A stretch of 64,000 nucleotides of DNA from Clostridium senegalense JC122 (GTDB lineage Bacteria; Bacillota; Clostridia; Clostridiales; Clostridiaceae), in contig NZ_HE611050.1 of the NCBI RefSeq assembly GCF_000285575.1, positions 1-64,000 on the forward strand, written 5' to 3'. Below, one piece after another: positions 52,345 through 61,085 of the stretch (the stretch's first letter is position 1; the number at the start of each line of letters is the position of its first letter). The notes under the pieces are model-generated. The model did not search any database. It saw nothing but the letters and a program-made list of their open reading frames with translations, and was not told the DNA's origin. The position numbers and the translations under genes were made by a program.

Positions 52345-52425
52345 ATATAGGGAAATAAGCTCCTATTTAGTTTACTCATCAATCTTTGTTATCAATTTTA
52401 AAAGATAAGTGTACCTATAGTTAGT
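52345..52425 (-). repeat. Intergenic repeat R9, inverted fragment
   Basis: TATAGGGAAATAAGCTCC at 52346 is the inverted form of the R1-type right end; the following TTACTCATCAATCTTTGTTATCA matches the adjacent R1/R4 block in reverse. It occupies the gap between pabB and pabC. Confidence 0.6.
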
Positions 52426-52495
52426 CAATAATTTAGGATTAAACTGTAATTGAATTTCTTTTAACATAATAATATAATTCACTTTTTAAATAAAT

Positions 52496-53857
52496 TTAAC
52501 TTAATGCCTTCATCAATGCTTTAGCTTTATCTAAAGTTTCATCATACTCCATAACTTCTTCTGATTCATAGGTTATCCCTCCACCTACACCAAAATAAGC
52601 TTTGTTATCCTTTAAAAGAATACTTCTTATTACAATATTTAAATCAACATTTCCATCAAATCCTATATATCCAATAGCACCTGTATAAATATTTCTATTC
52701 ACTTTTTCTATTTCATCTATAATTTCCATGGAGCGTATCTTAGGCGCACCAGTTATAGACCCACCAGGAAATGCAGCTTTAATTAAATCTATTGATGAAT
52801 ATTGGTCCTTTATTTTACCAACAACTGTTGAAACTAGATGAAATACAGTACTATATTCCTCTAACTTAAATAATTCTGTAACTTTAACAGAACCAGCCTC
52901 ACAAACCTTACTCAAATCATTTCTTTCTAAATCAACAATCATTAAAAGTTCTGACTTATCCTTTTCACTGTTTATAAGTTCATTTTTAAATTTCAAGTCT
53001 TCCTCTATATTTTCACCTCTAGGTCTTGTCCCTTTTATAGGTCTAGTCTCAACTATATTATTATAAACTTTTAAAAATCTTTCAGGTGAAGATGATACTA
53101 TGTCAAACCCATCTAAATTCATATATGCTGCAAAAGGAGCCGGATTTATAGTTCTAAGAGTTTTATATATATCAAATGGTTTTTTTAATGTTTCCTTTTC
53201 ATATCTTTGAGTTAAATTAGTTATATAAATATCACCACTTTCTATATAATTTCTTACCTTAGATACAGCATTTATATACTCATCTCTTTCAAAATTAGAT
53301 TTAAATTCACTTATTTTATATTTTAAGTCTGAATAATCTTCGGGTTCCAGTTTATAACCACTTTTTATTAAGTTTTCAATGTCTACTATACTACAATCAC
53401 TATCTTTTAACTTTCCTAATGCTGTTACATGGCAACTTTTAGTAATATTATCATAAATAATAATGTTATCATAAAAATTAAAATAACAATTTGGTATACT
53501 TACATCTTCTATAGATTTATTTGGTAAATCCTCTATATCTTTACCAAGGTCATAAGAAAAATATCCTATACCACCAGCTACAAATGGTAAACCAGTACTA
53601 TTTTTAAATTTATTAGCTTTAAATATTTTATCTAAATAAAGAAAGCAATCTTCTTTAATATCTTCTCCATTCACAGTACAAAGACCATTTTTATATCTAA
53701 AGGTTTTATAAGGATTCACACCTATAAAACAATATCTTCCCATAGTAGAAAAGTCCCTTTGACTTTCTAAAAATATAACTTCTTTAAAATCCTTAAATAC
53801 ATTAAAAATTTCAAAAGAATTTAAATCAGTAGTAATTTTTTTAAATTTAAAATCCAT
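52496..53857 (-). CDS. pabB: Aminodeoxychorismate synthase component I
   Basis: 453 residues of the chorismate-utilising family: N-terminal domain, then R-N-Y-I-E-S-G-D-I-Y-I-T-N-L-T, S-S-P-E-R-F-L, T-R-P-I-K-G-T-R-P-R-G, V-D-L-E-R-N-D-L and G-G-S-I-T-G-A-P-K-I. It aminates chorismate to 4-amino-4-deoxychorismate with ammonia from PabA. The K-G-T-R and P-G-G-S-I-T-G-A-P-K blocks and the pabA/pabC neighbours favour PabB over TrpE or a salicylate synthase. It is not linked to the siderophore genes. Confidence 0.93.
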   Translation of the reverse strand: MDFKFKKITTDLNSFEIFNVFKDFKEVIFLESQRDFSTMGRYCFIGVNPYKTFRYKNGLCTVNGEDIKEDCFLYLDKIFKANKFKNSTGLPFVAGGIGYFSYDLGKDIEDLPNKSIEDVSIPNCYFNFYDNIIIYDNITKSCHVTALGKLKDSDCSIVDIENLIKSGYKLEPEDYSDLKYKISEFKSNFERDEYINAVSKVRNYIESGDIYITNLTQRYEKETLKKPFDIYKTLRTINPAPFAAYMNLDGFDIVSSSPERFLKVYNNIVETRPIKGTRPRGENIEEDLKFKNELINSEKDKSELLMIVDLERNDLSKVCEAGSVKVTELFKLEEYSTVFHLVSTVVGKIKDQYSSIDLIKAAFPGGSITGAPKIRSMEIIDEIEKVNRNIYTGAIGYIGFDGNVDLNIVIRSILLKDNKAYFGVGGGITYESEEVMEYDETLDKAKALMKALS

Positions 53858-53885
53858 ATTATATCCCCCTTAAAATTATGTCAAA

Positions 53886-53962
53886 TATAGGGTTTCAAAA
53901 GTACAACTATAGTAAATTAAGAGCTTATAACCCTTAGTATAAGGTTAATCTTAAAACCCTAC
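53886..53962. other. Nested inverted-repeat element between pabA and pabB
   Basis: TATAGGGTTT (53886) pairs with AAAACCCTA (53953), enclosing an inner hairpin AACCCTTA/TAAGGTT. No T tract. It is a structured spacer in the operon mRNA or a relic of the TATAGGG repeat family. Confidence 0.45.
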
Positions 53963-54080
53963 AATCCAGTACAAAGTTTAGTCATATAAAAAATAAGCAT
54001 TTTAAAATTTGTTACAAATAAGAAAGAATGTTGAGCTATTATTTATTTCATTATGCCTTAAATTATATATAAACAAATCT

Positions 54081-54671
54081 TTATCTATTTTGCATATTCC
54101 ATTCTCTCGTATTATTTATAAAATTCTTTAAAATTTCATGCCCAAACTCTGTAAGTTCAGCTTCTGGATGAAATTGAACCCCTTCTATTGGATATTTATT
54201 ATGTCTTACTCCCATAATAACACCATCTTCCGTTTGTGCTGTAATTTTCAAGCACTCAGGCAAAGATTCTTTTTCTATTATTAAGGAATGGTATCTAGTA
54301 ACATTAAAAGGACTTTTTATATTTTTAAAAACCCCTTCCATGTCATGGTTTATTAAATTTATTTTGCCATGTACTGGAGCTTTCCCCTTTACTATATCCC
54401 CGCCAAAGGCATAACCTATAGATTGATGTCCTAAGCATACACCAAAAATAGGAATTTTACCTTTAAACCTATCAATAACATCTAATACAACCCCACTATC
54501 CTTAGGTGCTTTAGGTCCTGGAGAAATAATTATACCTTCTGGATTTATTTCTTCTATTTTTTCTAAAGTTATTTTGTCATTTCTAAAAACCATAGTTTCT
54601 TCTTCTATTTCTTCTAAATATCTAACTAGGTTATAAACAAAAGAATCATAATTGTCTATCATTAAAAACAT
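54081..54671 (-). CDS. pabA: Aminodeoxychorismate synthase glutaminase component
   Basis: 196 residues, class I glutamine amidotransferase. N-terminal D-N-Y-D-S-F-V-Y-N-L, oxyanion G-P-G/S-P-G-P, nucleophile G-V-C-L-G-H-Q-S-I near 80, and catalytic H-P-E in G-V-Q-F-H-P-E-A. It supplies ammonia to PabB; in some bacteria the same subunit also serves anthranilate synthase, but no trp genes are here. The GGTGGGG ribosome site lies 25 bp after the small ORF below. First large gene of the folate operon. Confidence 0.93.
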   Translation of the reverse strand: MFLMIDNYDSFVYNLVRYLEEIEEETMVFRNDKITLEKIEEINPEGIIISPGPKAPKDSGVVLDVIDRFKGKIPIFGVCLGHQSIGYAFGGDIVKGKAPVHGKINLINHDMEGVFKNIKSPFNVTRYHSLIIEKESLPECLKITAQTEDGVIMGVRHNKYPIEGVQFHPEAELTEFGHEILKNFINNTREWNMQNR

Positions 54672-54695
54672 ATTACCCCACCTTTAAAGAAAATT

Positions 54696-54764
54696 TTATT
54701 CTACTTCCATAAATCTATACTCTTGTCCTGTTGGGTTTTCTTTTTCCTTTGGTACCCTTTCCAA
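54696..54764 (-). CDS. Candidate 22-residue small protein upstream of pabA
   Basis: A TTG start at 54764 stands six bases after a strong AGGGAGG, and the frame M-E-R-V-P-K-E-K-E-N-P-T then G-Q-E-Y-R-F-M-E-V-E ends in TAA at 54696, 25 bp before pabA. The ribosome site and spacing are good and the composition is not like random AT-rich sequence (Glu, Pro, Gly codons). It may be a leader peptide or a genuine small protein. No Trp or other repeated regulatory codon is seen. Confidence 0.55.
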   Translation of the reverse strand: MERVPKEKENPTGQEYRFMEVE

Positions 54765-55025
54765 AACTTGCCTCCCTCTATTGACACAAATAATTTTACA
54801 TTGTTGAATGTATTTTATTTAAGTTTATAATAATATTAATACATAGTTTATTAGTTGTTAAATGTATTATAGCAAAAATATGTGTTATTTTTCCTTAATT
54901 TTAAAAGAAAAAATATTTTGACAACATTTTTTTTGCTATTTCTTAATTTTTTTGATTTACATTTTCATTATACTGAAAATTTCTAAAGAAAAATGAAATT
55001 TGTGTAAAAGAAAGGGGAATTTATT

Positions 55026-55847
55026 ATGAAAATTGACTTACATACTCATAGCACTGCTTCTGATGGAAGATGCACTCCTTCTCAGTTAGTAGATAAGGCT
55101 ATAAATAATAATGTGGATTTTTTAGCAATAACTGACCACGATACAACAACTGGCATAGATGAGGCCTTAAAATATAGTGCTGATAAAAACATAAAGTTAA
55201 TTCCAGGTATTGAGCTTTCAACTGTTCATAACAACGAGAGTGTACATATTCTTGGTTATTTTAAAGATGAATCTTATAAAACAGATACTTTACAAAGCTT
55301 TTTACAGGAATTAAAAGAGTCTAGAATTAATAGAGCAAAAAAAATAATTGAAAACCTAAAAAAATATTTTAATATAGAAATATTTTATGAAGATGTAAAA
55401 GATAACTATATAATAGCGAGACCACATATAGCTAAAGCTATAATAAAAAGAGGGTATAATTATACTTTTAATGAAATTTTTGAAAAATTTATAAGCAAGG
55501 ATAGTCCTGCTTATGTTGAAAATAAAAATATTCCTTTATCTGATGGAATTAAAATATTAAAAAAACATAATGCAATTGTATCTCTTGCACATCCTTGTCT
55601 TATAAAAAAATCTAATGTAGAAGACTTAATTAAAAATTATGAATTTGATTGTATAGAAGCTTATTATTCTATTCATACTGAATATGATACAGCTAAGTAT
55701 ATAAACCTTGGAAGAAAGTTTAATAAACTATTAACCTGCGGTTCTGACTTTCACGGAATAGAAAATGATTCTAAACATAGTGACCTTGGTTCTATAATAA
55801 TGAACTCAACTAAAGCCAGAGAATTTTTAGATGCTTTATATAAATAA
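55026..55847 (+). CDS. PHP domain phosphoesterase
   Basis: 273 residues of the PHP metallo-phosphoesterase fold. Metal-ligand motifs appear in order: D-L-H-T-H-S-T-A-S-D-G, I-T-D-H-D-T-T-T-G, G-I-E-L-S-T, S-L-A-H-P-C and C-G-S-D-F-H-G. Close relatives (YciV/RNase AM type) act as 5'-nucleotidases or 5'-3' exonucleases on RNA and DNA, or as phosphatases of 3',5'-bisphosphates. It is a single gene behind AAAGGGGAATTT. The class is secure; the substrate is not. Confidence 0.88.
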   Translation: MKIDLHTHSTASDGRCTPSQLVDKAINNNVDFLAITDHDTTTGIDEALKYSADKNIKLIPGIELSTVHNNESVHILGYFKDESYKTDTLQSFLQELKESRINRAKKIIENLKKYFNIEIFYEDVKDNYIIARPHIAKAIIKRGYNYTFNEIFEKFISKDSPAYVENKNIPLSDGIKILKKHNAIVSLAHPCLIKKSNVEDLIKNYEFDCIEAYYSIHTEYDTAKYINLGRKFNKLLTCGSDFHGIENDSKHSDLGSIIMNSTKAREFLDALYK

Positions 55848-55952
55848 AAAATAGGTAGTATGATTTTTGATATAATCCTTCCAAAATAGAGTTGTTTATT
55901 TGCCTTTTCTACTTTAGAGGGATATTATCAATTTTATACTACCTATTTTTAT
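55846..55952. terminator. Bidirectional terminator with long loop
   Basis: AAAAATAGGTAGTAT pairs with ATACTACCTATTTTT across about 75 bases, with A/T runs outside. It lies between converging PHP and DUF4825 genes. The long loop makes it weaker than a simple terminator. Confidence 0.6.
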
Positions 55953-55954
55953 TG

Positions 55955-56416
55955 TTACCTATAAAGAAATTTTTGTAAACTTTCTTTATCCTCCGATATT
56001 TTTTTTAAATCCACTTCATATTTTTCAATTAATTCATCTTTATTATATTTGTACACTTTATTATCTAAATTTTCAATTTTAAAATTAATAGTATCAACAT
56101 TTTTTATTAGTGCAAATAATACTACTGCATTTTTTTCTAATGTTTCTTCTTTTAAATCATCCTTCAAATTATAGTTTACAGTTATCTCATAGGGCTTTTC
56201 ATCTGTTTTAAGTTCAACCCCATTACCAGATTCATTTAAGGGTAATTCTGATAATATATTTCCAACTGCACTAATATCACCAACATAAGAGTCTTTATAC
56301 TCTAATAACTTATTCAAACTAAGTTCCACTTCATCTTTATTTTTAAGCTCGCACCCAACTAACATTAATAATAACATTAACATTACAGGTATTAATAATC
56401 TTAATATTTTTTTCAA
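55955..56416 (-). CDS. DUF4825-like lipoprotein
   Basis: 153 residues with a lipoprotein signal (hydrophobic stretch, lipobox L-V-G-C, Cys near 22). After it comes Y-K-D-S-Y-V-G-D-I-S-A-V-G-N-I-L-S-E-L-P-L, the hallmark of the DUF4825 domain. This domain also occurs at the C-terminus of some sensor and transporter proteins; its function is unknown. Its stop lies only three bases from the long terminator. It follows dinB by 27 bp, so it may be co-transcribed with it. Confidence 0.75.
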   Translation of the reverse strand: MKKILRLLIPVMLMLLLMLVGCELKNKDEVELSLNKLLEYKDSYVGDISAVGNILSELPLNESGNGVELKTDEKPYEITVNYNLKDDLKEETLEKNAVVLFALIKNVDTINFKIENLDNKVYKYNKDELIEKYEVDLKKISEDKESLQKFLYR

Positions 56417-56443
56417 ATTTTCCCCTCATTCCAATGCTTTTTT

Positions 56444-57496
56444 CTAAAATAATGTTAATTGCTCTACTAAATCTTTTTTTAGTGATGATATAGATATCCC
56501 TATAAGCCTTATATCCTCTGTAAGCTCTATACTATCTAATATTTTTTCCCCTTCATTGTATATTTCTTCTTCCTCAAATACATATTTATTTAAAGTCTTG
56601 CTTTTTGTGTGATTTTCAAAAGAAGCTGTTTTTATTTTTACTGTTATGGTTTTCCCGCTAAAGTTTGCCTTTTTAAGTTGAGTTGCTATATCTCTTGAAA
56701 AATCTAAAAGATATCTTTTTAGTTGAGTTTTATCTTTTATATCTTTTTTTAAAGTAGTTTCACGACCTACGGATTTTCTTTCTCTAATCGCCGAAACACT
56801 TCTATTATCAATTCCTCTGATTCTATTATATATATCTACACCTTGTCTTCCAAAATACTCTTGCATAAACTCTATAGGTAAATCATATAAATCCCTTATA
56901 GTAAAAATAGCTATATTATTAAGTTTTTCTACAGATTTTTTACCTAATCCATGAACTTTTTTTATTGGAAGATCCATCAGTATATCTGGAATCATTTCTT
57001 TTTTTATTTCTTTTAATCCGTTAGGTTTATTCCAATCTGAGGCAAGCTTAGCTAAAAATTTATTATATGATATTCCAATAGATATATTAAGCCCTAATTC
57101 CATCTTAATCATACTTTTAATTTTCAGCGCTACAACTACTGGATTTTCTCTTAAATCAGTTATATCCATATATGCTTCATCTATACTTACAGGCTCTATT
57201 TTATCTGTAATTTCATATAAGAGTTCAAAAACCATATTAGATACTTCTTTATATCTTTGGTGCCTTGTAGGTAAAAATATACCTTTAGGGCATAATGCTT
57301 TTGCTTTATATATAGGCATTGCAGAACTTACTCCAAATTTTCTAGCTTCATAAGAACATGTAGCTACAACCCCTCTTTCTGACACTCCGCCTACGATAAC
57401 TGGTTTATTTTTCAAGCTTGGATTATCCATAACTTCAACTGAAGAAAAGAAAGCATCCATATCTACATGAATAATTACTGACTCCAATAACTTCAC
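56444..57496 (-). CDS. dinB: DNA polymerase IV
   Basis: 350 residues, Y-family polymerase for translesion synthesis. Catalytic motifs: H-V-D-M-D-A-F-F-S-S-V-E near 10, Y-E-A-R-K-F-G, S-I-D-E-A-Y-M-D near 103, then helix-hairpin-helix V-H-G-L-G-K-K-S-V and the little-finger domain with V-G-R-E-T-T. The C-terminal Q-L-T-L-F is a beta-clamp-binding motif. GTG 57496 sits on the ribosome site; TTG 57487 is an alternative start. It is followed by the lipoprotein gene. Confidence 0.95.
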   Translation of the reverse strand: MKLLESVIIHVDMDAFFSSVEVMDNPSLKNKPVIVGGVSERGVVATCSYEARKFGVSSAMPIYKAKALCPKGIFLPTRHQRYKEVSNMVFELLYEITDKIEPVSIDEAYMDITDLRENPVVVALKIKSMIKMELGLNISIGISYNKFLAKLASDWNKPNGLKEIKKEMIPDILMDLPIKKVHGLGKKSVEKLNNIAIFTIRDLYDLPIEFMQEYFGRQGVDIYNRIRGIDNRSVSAIRERKSVGRETTLKKDIKDKTQLKRYLLDFSRDIATQLKKANFSGKTITVKIKTASFENHTKSKTLNKYVFEEEEIYNEGEKILDSIELTEDIRLIGISISSLKKDLVEQLTLF

Positions 57497-57563
57497 TCCT
57501 ACTAATAATCACTAAACAAATTTATTTAGTGACTAAAATTGCTCTTATTTTCTATATCATATA

Positions 57564-59234
57564 TCATTTAGAGTTTTCATTCAACATTTTAAGTATTTCT
57601 TTATCCCTTATTATTCTTGGTATTTTTAATTGATTTTTTGATACTCCTTTTTCAATCATATAACTCTTGATTTTTGAAAAAGTATTTTCTCTTAATAGTA
57701 TAACTTTAATTTCTCCTAATTTTTTATTTTTTCTAAATCTTCCATAGGCAAAATTGGTTTTGCCTAGTTCTTTATCTAAAGTTTCAGCTATAATTTTACT
57801 TTCTTTAGAGTCTCTAATTTCCATATAAAAAATATATCTTCCTGGAGTAACATTATTATCTTCCATAGTTGAATAATCCACTATATCTAATTTTAATTTT
57901 TGTGAAGTTCTTCTTAATGCCTCTGTCACATGTGCTTCTGTTGTTTTTTCTGAAGCCATATTTAAAAGTTGATTTTTTCTATATAAAAATTTTATTTCAG
58001 GGCTATTGTTATAATATCCTATAACTTTGACAACATCTCCAATTCTATATCTATAAAGACCTGAAAAATTAGTAACTACAATCTCATACACTTTTCCTAT
58101 TTCAAGTTCATTTATAGTCTTAGTTATAATATTATTTTCACTACACTCTATAGGTATAAACTCATAAAAAGCGGTATCTGAAAGAACTACATAACTTATT
58201 TTACCAACATTGGGATTCATCCCAATAACAGCCTCTGATGCAGCATATGCATTAGAATATATAATTAAGTTACCACTATAATAATTAACCTTATCATCAT
58301 ATACTGAAAAGCTTCCACCAGTAACAGTTGCTATATAAACAATAGATTTCCAAATCCTTTTCGCTATGCCTTTAAAACCTCTTTTAAATTCACCTTCAAT
58401 TTCACTTGCTCTTTTTTTTAGTGGATAATTTTTCTCTAAAAGTACTTTTCTAAATTCTGGTTCTATTTTTAAATTTTCATTTAAAGTTCCATGATAAATA
58501 TCATAAACTAAATTTTCCCAATGTTTTTCCATAGTTCTAAAAAAATCTAATATACTAGATATAAAAATTCCACTTATATAACTTAAATTTTCATCTCTTA
58601 ATGCAAAAAGAATATGAAGATATAGTGCACTTTCTTTATCATTCATACTCATAACTTCTATAGGTGAAGTCCATATAAAAGGTATTATAGACTTTATAGA
58701 TTTCATTCCACCTGATGTAGCCGAACTTATAGGTATCCCTGATATAGTATATCTAGTATTTACTATATCCGTAAGCATAATTCCTTTTCCATAGTTCCAT
58801 TGTTCCTTTAAATTTTCATATAATATTCTTTCTGTTAAAATACCCATGTATTTTGCCCCAACTTTAATTCCTTTTCTAGTTGTTGGAATTAACTTTTGTT
58901 TACCTGTAGTTCCTGAAGTTAATGCAAAATACTTTATATTATCACAAACTAAAATGTTTTTTTCCCCTCTACACATTTTCATAATGTACTTTTCATAGTC
59001 ATCATATGTTGATATAGGTACTTTTTCCTTATATTCTTTTAAATTTTTAATACTTATAAAATCATGTTTCTTGCCAAAATCGCTTTTGCTACTTCTTCTT
59101 ATTATACATTTTAAAGTACTCATACTTTTCTCATAAGAATTTATTGTATTTTTCTCAAAATGTCTCTTAACACTACCTCCTAAAGTTATCATTGTTAAGT
59201 ACATAGATTTTGTTATAAAACTCACAACAAACAC
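57564..59234 (-). CDS. GH3 auxin-responsive promoter family acyl-adenylating protein
   Basis: 556 residues of the plant-type GH3/JAR1 superfamily. The adenylate-forming motifs are F-A-L-T-S-G-T-T-G-K-Q-K-L-I-P (phosphate loop), V-T-G-G-S-F-S-V-Y, and Y-R-Y-R-I-G-D-V-V-K-V. GH3 proteins adenylate acyl acids such as jasmonate or indoleacetate and join them to amino acids. Bacterial members are uncharacterised and sporadic. The short N-terminal hydrophobic stretch may be an artefact: GTG 59234 overlaps its ribosome site, and GTG 59225 is better placed. It is a single gene. Confidence 0.88.
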   Translation of the reverse strand: MFVVSFITKSMYLTMITLGGSVKRHFEKNTINSYEKSMSTLKCIIRRSSKSDFGKKHDFISIKNLKEYKEKVPISTYDDYEKYIMKMCRGEKNILVCDNIKYFALTSGTTGKQKLIPTTRKGIKVGAKYMGILTERILYENLKEQWNYGKGIMLTDIVNTRYTISGIPISSATSGGMKSIKSIIPFIWTSPIEVMSMNDKESALYLHILFALRDENLSYISGIFISSILDFFRTMEKHWENLVYDIYHGTLNENLKIEPEFRKVLLEKNYPLKKRASEIEGEFKRGFKGIAKRIWKSIVYIATVTGGSFSVYDDKVNYYSGNLIIYSNAYAASEAVIGMNPNVGKISYVVLSDTAFYEFIPIECSENNIITKTINELEIGKVYEIVVTNFSGLYRYRIGDVVKVIGYYNNSPEIKFLYRKNQLLNMASEKTTEAHVTEALRRTSQKLKLDIVDYSTMEDNNVTPGRYIFYMEIRDSKESKIIAETLDKELGKTNFAYGRFRKNKKLGEIKVILLRENTFSKIKSYMIEKGVSKNQLKIPRIIRDKEILKMLNENSK

Positions 59235-59403
59235 TTCCTCAACTTGCTTAGCTTATATATAGGGTTTAAGACTGAACATTAACTTATTAAAATTAAAGTT
59301 CAAATCTCAATACAACATATTTTATAATGTTTAACATTTTTTGTATTTGTTACATAGTTTTATATTATGAAATTAAAGGTAATTTGTGTTAATTCCTATG
59401 GTA

Positions 59404-59427
59404 TAAATAAATAAATAAATAAATAAA
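59404..59427. repeat. Tetranucleotide repeat (TAAA)6
   Basis: Six perfect TAAA units end directly at the arm of the next terminator, in non-coding DNA between the GH3 and aminopeptidase genes. Confidence 0.85.
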
Positions 59428-59475
59428 GAGTGTCCCTTTTAATGATTAAAATCATTTGAGACACTCTTTTTTAAA
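59425..59475 (-). terminator. Terminator after the aminopeptidase gene
   Basis: AAAGAGTGTC pairs with GACACTCTTT around an inner AATGATT/AATCATT stem; T-rich on both strands. It lies past the stop of the minus-strand aminopeptidase gene. Confidence 0.8.
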
Positions 59476-59532
59476 TTTTATTACTCTATAGGGATTTTAA
59501 TCTAGAGTTATAAATTATATTTTTATCCTATA

Positions 59533-60930
59533 TTATGCTTCTATTAAGAATGCTTCATATGCTCTGAATGCTTCGTATATATCAGCTTTACTTGCTATTT
59601 CATATGGAGCATGCATATTGTGTAGTGCAACACCTGAATCTATAACTTCCATTCCATATTCAGCTAAGATGTAAGCGATTGTTCCACCGCCACCTTGGTC
59701 AACTTTTCCAAGTTCTGATGTTTGCCAAGAAACATTGTGTTTTTCCATTATAGCTCTTAATTGTGCTATAAATTCTGGGTTAGCATCATTACATCCACCT
59801 TTTCCTCTAGCACCTGTATATTTATTGAAAACAATACCTTTTCCGAAAAATGCATTGTTTTGTTTTTCACTTACTGATGCATAGTTTGGATCGAATGCAG
59901 CACTAACATCTGAAGATAACATTTTTGAATTAGCTAATGCTCTTCTTACTTTAAGATCACTATAATCACCCATTAAGTTTATAACTTCAGCAACAGTGTT
60001 TTCAAAGAATCTTGATTGCATTCCTGTAGCACCTTGGCTTCCAACTTCTTCTTTATCAACTAATAATGTTATACAAGTTTTCTTAGTTTCTTTTATTTTC
60101 ATCATTGCTTCGAATGAAGTATAAGAACATACTCTATCATCATGTCCATAAGCCATAACCATTGAGCTATCTAATCCATAACTTCTTGCTCTTCCAGCTG
60201 GAACTACTTCTAATTCTGCTGAAACAAAATCTTCTTCATCTATTCCATATTTTTCATTTAATAATCTTAATACATTTAATTTAACTCTATCTTTAGCTTC
60301 TTTATCTTCAACTGGAATACTTCCTATACAAACATTTAAAGCTTCACCTTCAACACCTTTAGCTAAAGTTTTAGCCATTTGATCTCCTGCTAAGTGAATT
60401 AATAAATCAGATATTCCAACTACTGGTTCCTTCTCATCTTCTCCGATTACTACATCAACAACTGAACCATCTTTTTTACAAACTACACCATGTATTGCTA
60501 ATGGTAATGTTGTCCATTGATATTTTTTAATTCCACCATAGTAATGAGTTTTTAAAAGTGCTAAATCTGAATCTTCATATAGTGGATTTTGTTTTAAATC
60601 TAATCTTGGAGAGTCTATATGAGCTCCTAAAATATTGAATCCTTTTTCTACTGATTCAGAACCTATTAAAAATAAAGCTAAAGTTTTTCCCATACAATTA
60701 GCATATACTTTGTCACCAGCTTTTAAGTTAGTTCCATTTGCAATGTATGTATTTATATCTTTATATCCTTGAGCTTCTGCTAATTCTATAAATTCTTTAA
60801 CACATTCTCTTTCTGTTTTACATTTAGACATAAAGTCTATATACTCATCTGATAGTGAAAATACTTTTTCTAAGTCCTCTTTTGTGTATTTGTCCCAAGC
60901 TAATTCATATTTTTTTGTTAAATCTGCCAT
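59533..60930 (-). CDS. M18 family aminopeptidase
   Basis: 465 residues, the usual size for the M18 zinc aminopeptidases of clostridia. Metal and catalytic motifs: G-A-H-I-D-S-P-R near 100, D-K-E-E-V-G-S near 298, S-S-D-V-S-A-A-F-D-P near 340, and L-H-N-M-H-A-P-Y-E near 440. It removes N-terminal residues from peptides in the cytoplasm. The ATG follows AAGGGGGAGCAGGC. Single gene with its own terminator. Codon choice is more GC-rich than neighbours, as in a well-expressed gene. Confidence 0.92.
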   Translation of the reverse strand: MADLTKKYELAWDKYTKEDLEKVFSLSDEYIDFMSKCKTERECVKEFIELAEAQGYKDINTYIANGTNLKAGDKVYANCMGKTLALFLIGSESVEKGFNILGAHIDSPRLDLKQNPLYEDSDLALLKTHYYGGIKKYQWTTLPLAIHGVVCKKDGSVVDVVIGEDEKEPVVGISDLLIHLAGDQMAKTLAKGVEGEALNVCIGSIPVEDKEAKDRVKLNVLRLLNEKYGIDEEDFVSAELEVVPAGRARSYGLDSSMVMAYGHDDRVCSYTSFEAMMKIKETKKTCITLLVDKEEVGSQGATGMQSRFFENTVAEVINLMGDYSDLKVRRALANSKMLSSDVSAAFDPNYASVSEKQNNAFFGKGIVFNKYTGARGKGGCNDANPEFIAQLRAIMEKHNVSWQTSELGKVDQGGGGTIAYILAEYGMEVIDSGVALHNMHAPYEIASKADIYEAFRAYEAFLIEA

Positions 60931-61085
60931 TGCCTGCTCCCCCTTTTATAATAAATATTAAGAAAAGTTTAAATAATTTTAACTTTCTCTTAATTTCAAT
61001 TTATATTTTACTAGACTTTTCTAAAAATTTCAAACATTTTTCAATTATAAATTTATAATTTGTTCAAATTTTTTTAACATTTTCT

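Noticed and set aside
52496-53857. The chorismate enzyme as a salicylate synthase for the siderophore
   Set aside because: It lies in an unbroken folate gene set with pabA and pabC and has PabB motifs; nothing ties it to the siderophore genes 19 kb away.
54660-54800. Folate (THF) riboswitch before pabA
   Set aside because: The known conserved THF-riboswitch segments are not seen; the conserved-looking part is better explained as a small ORF with a ribosome site.
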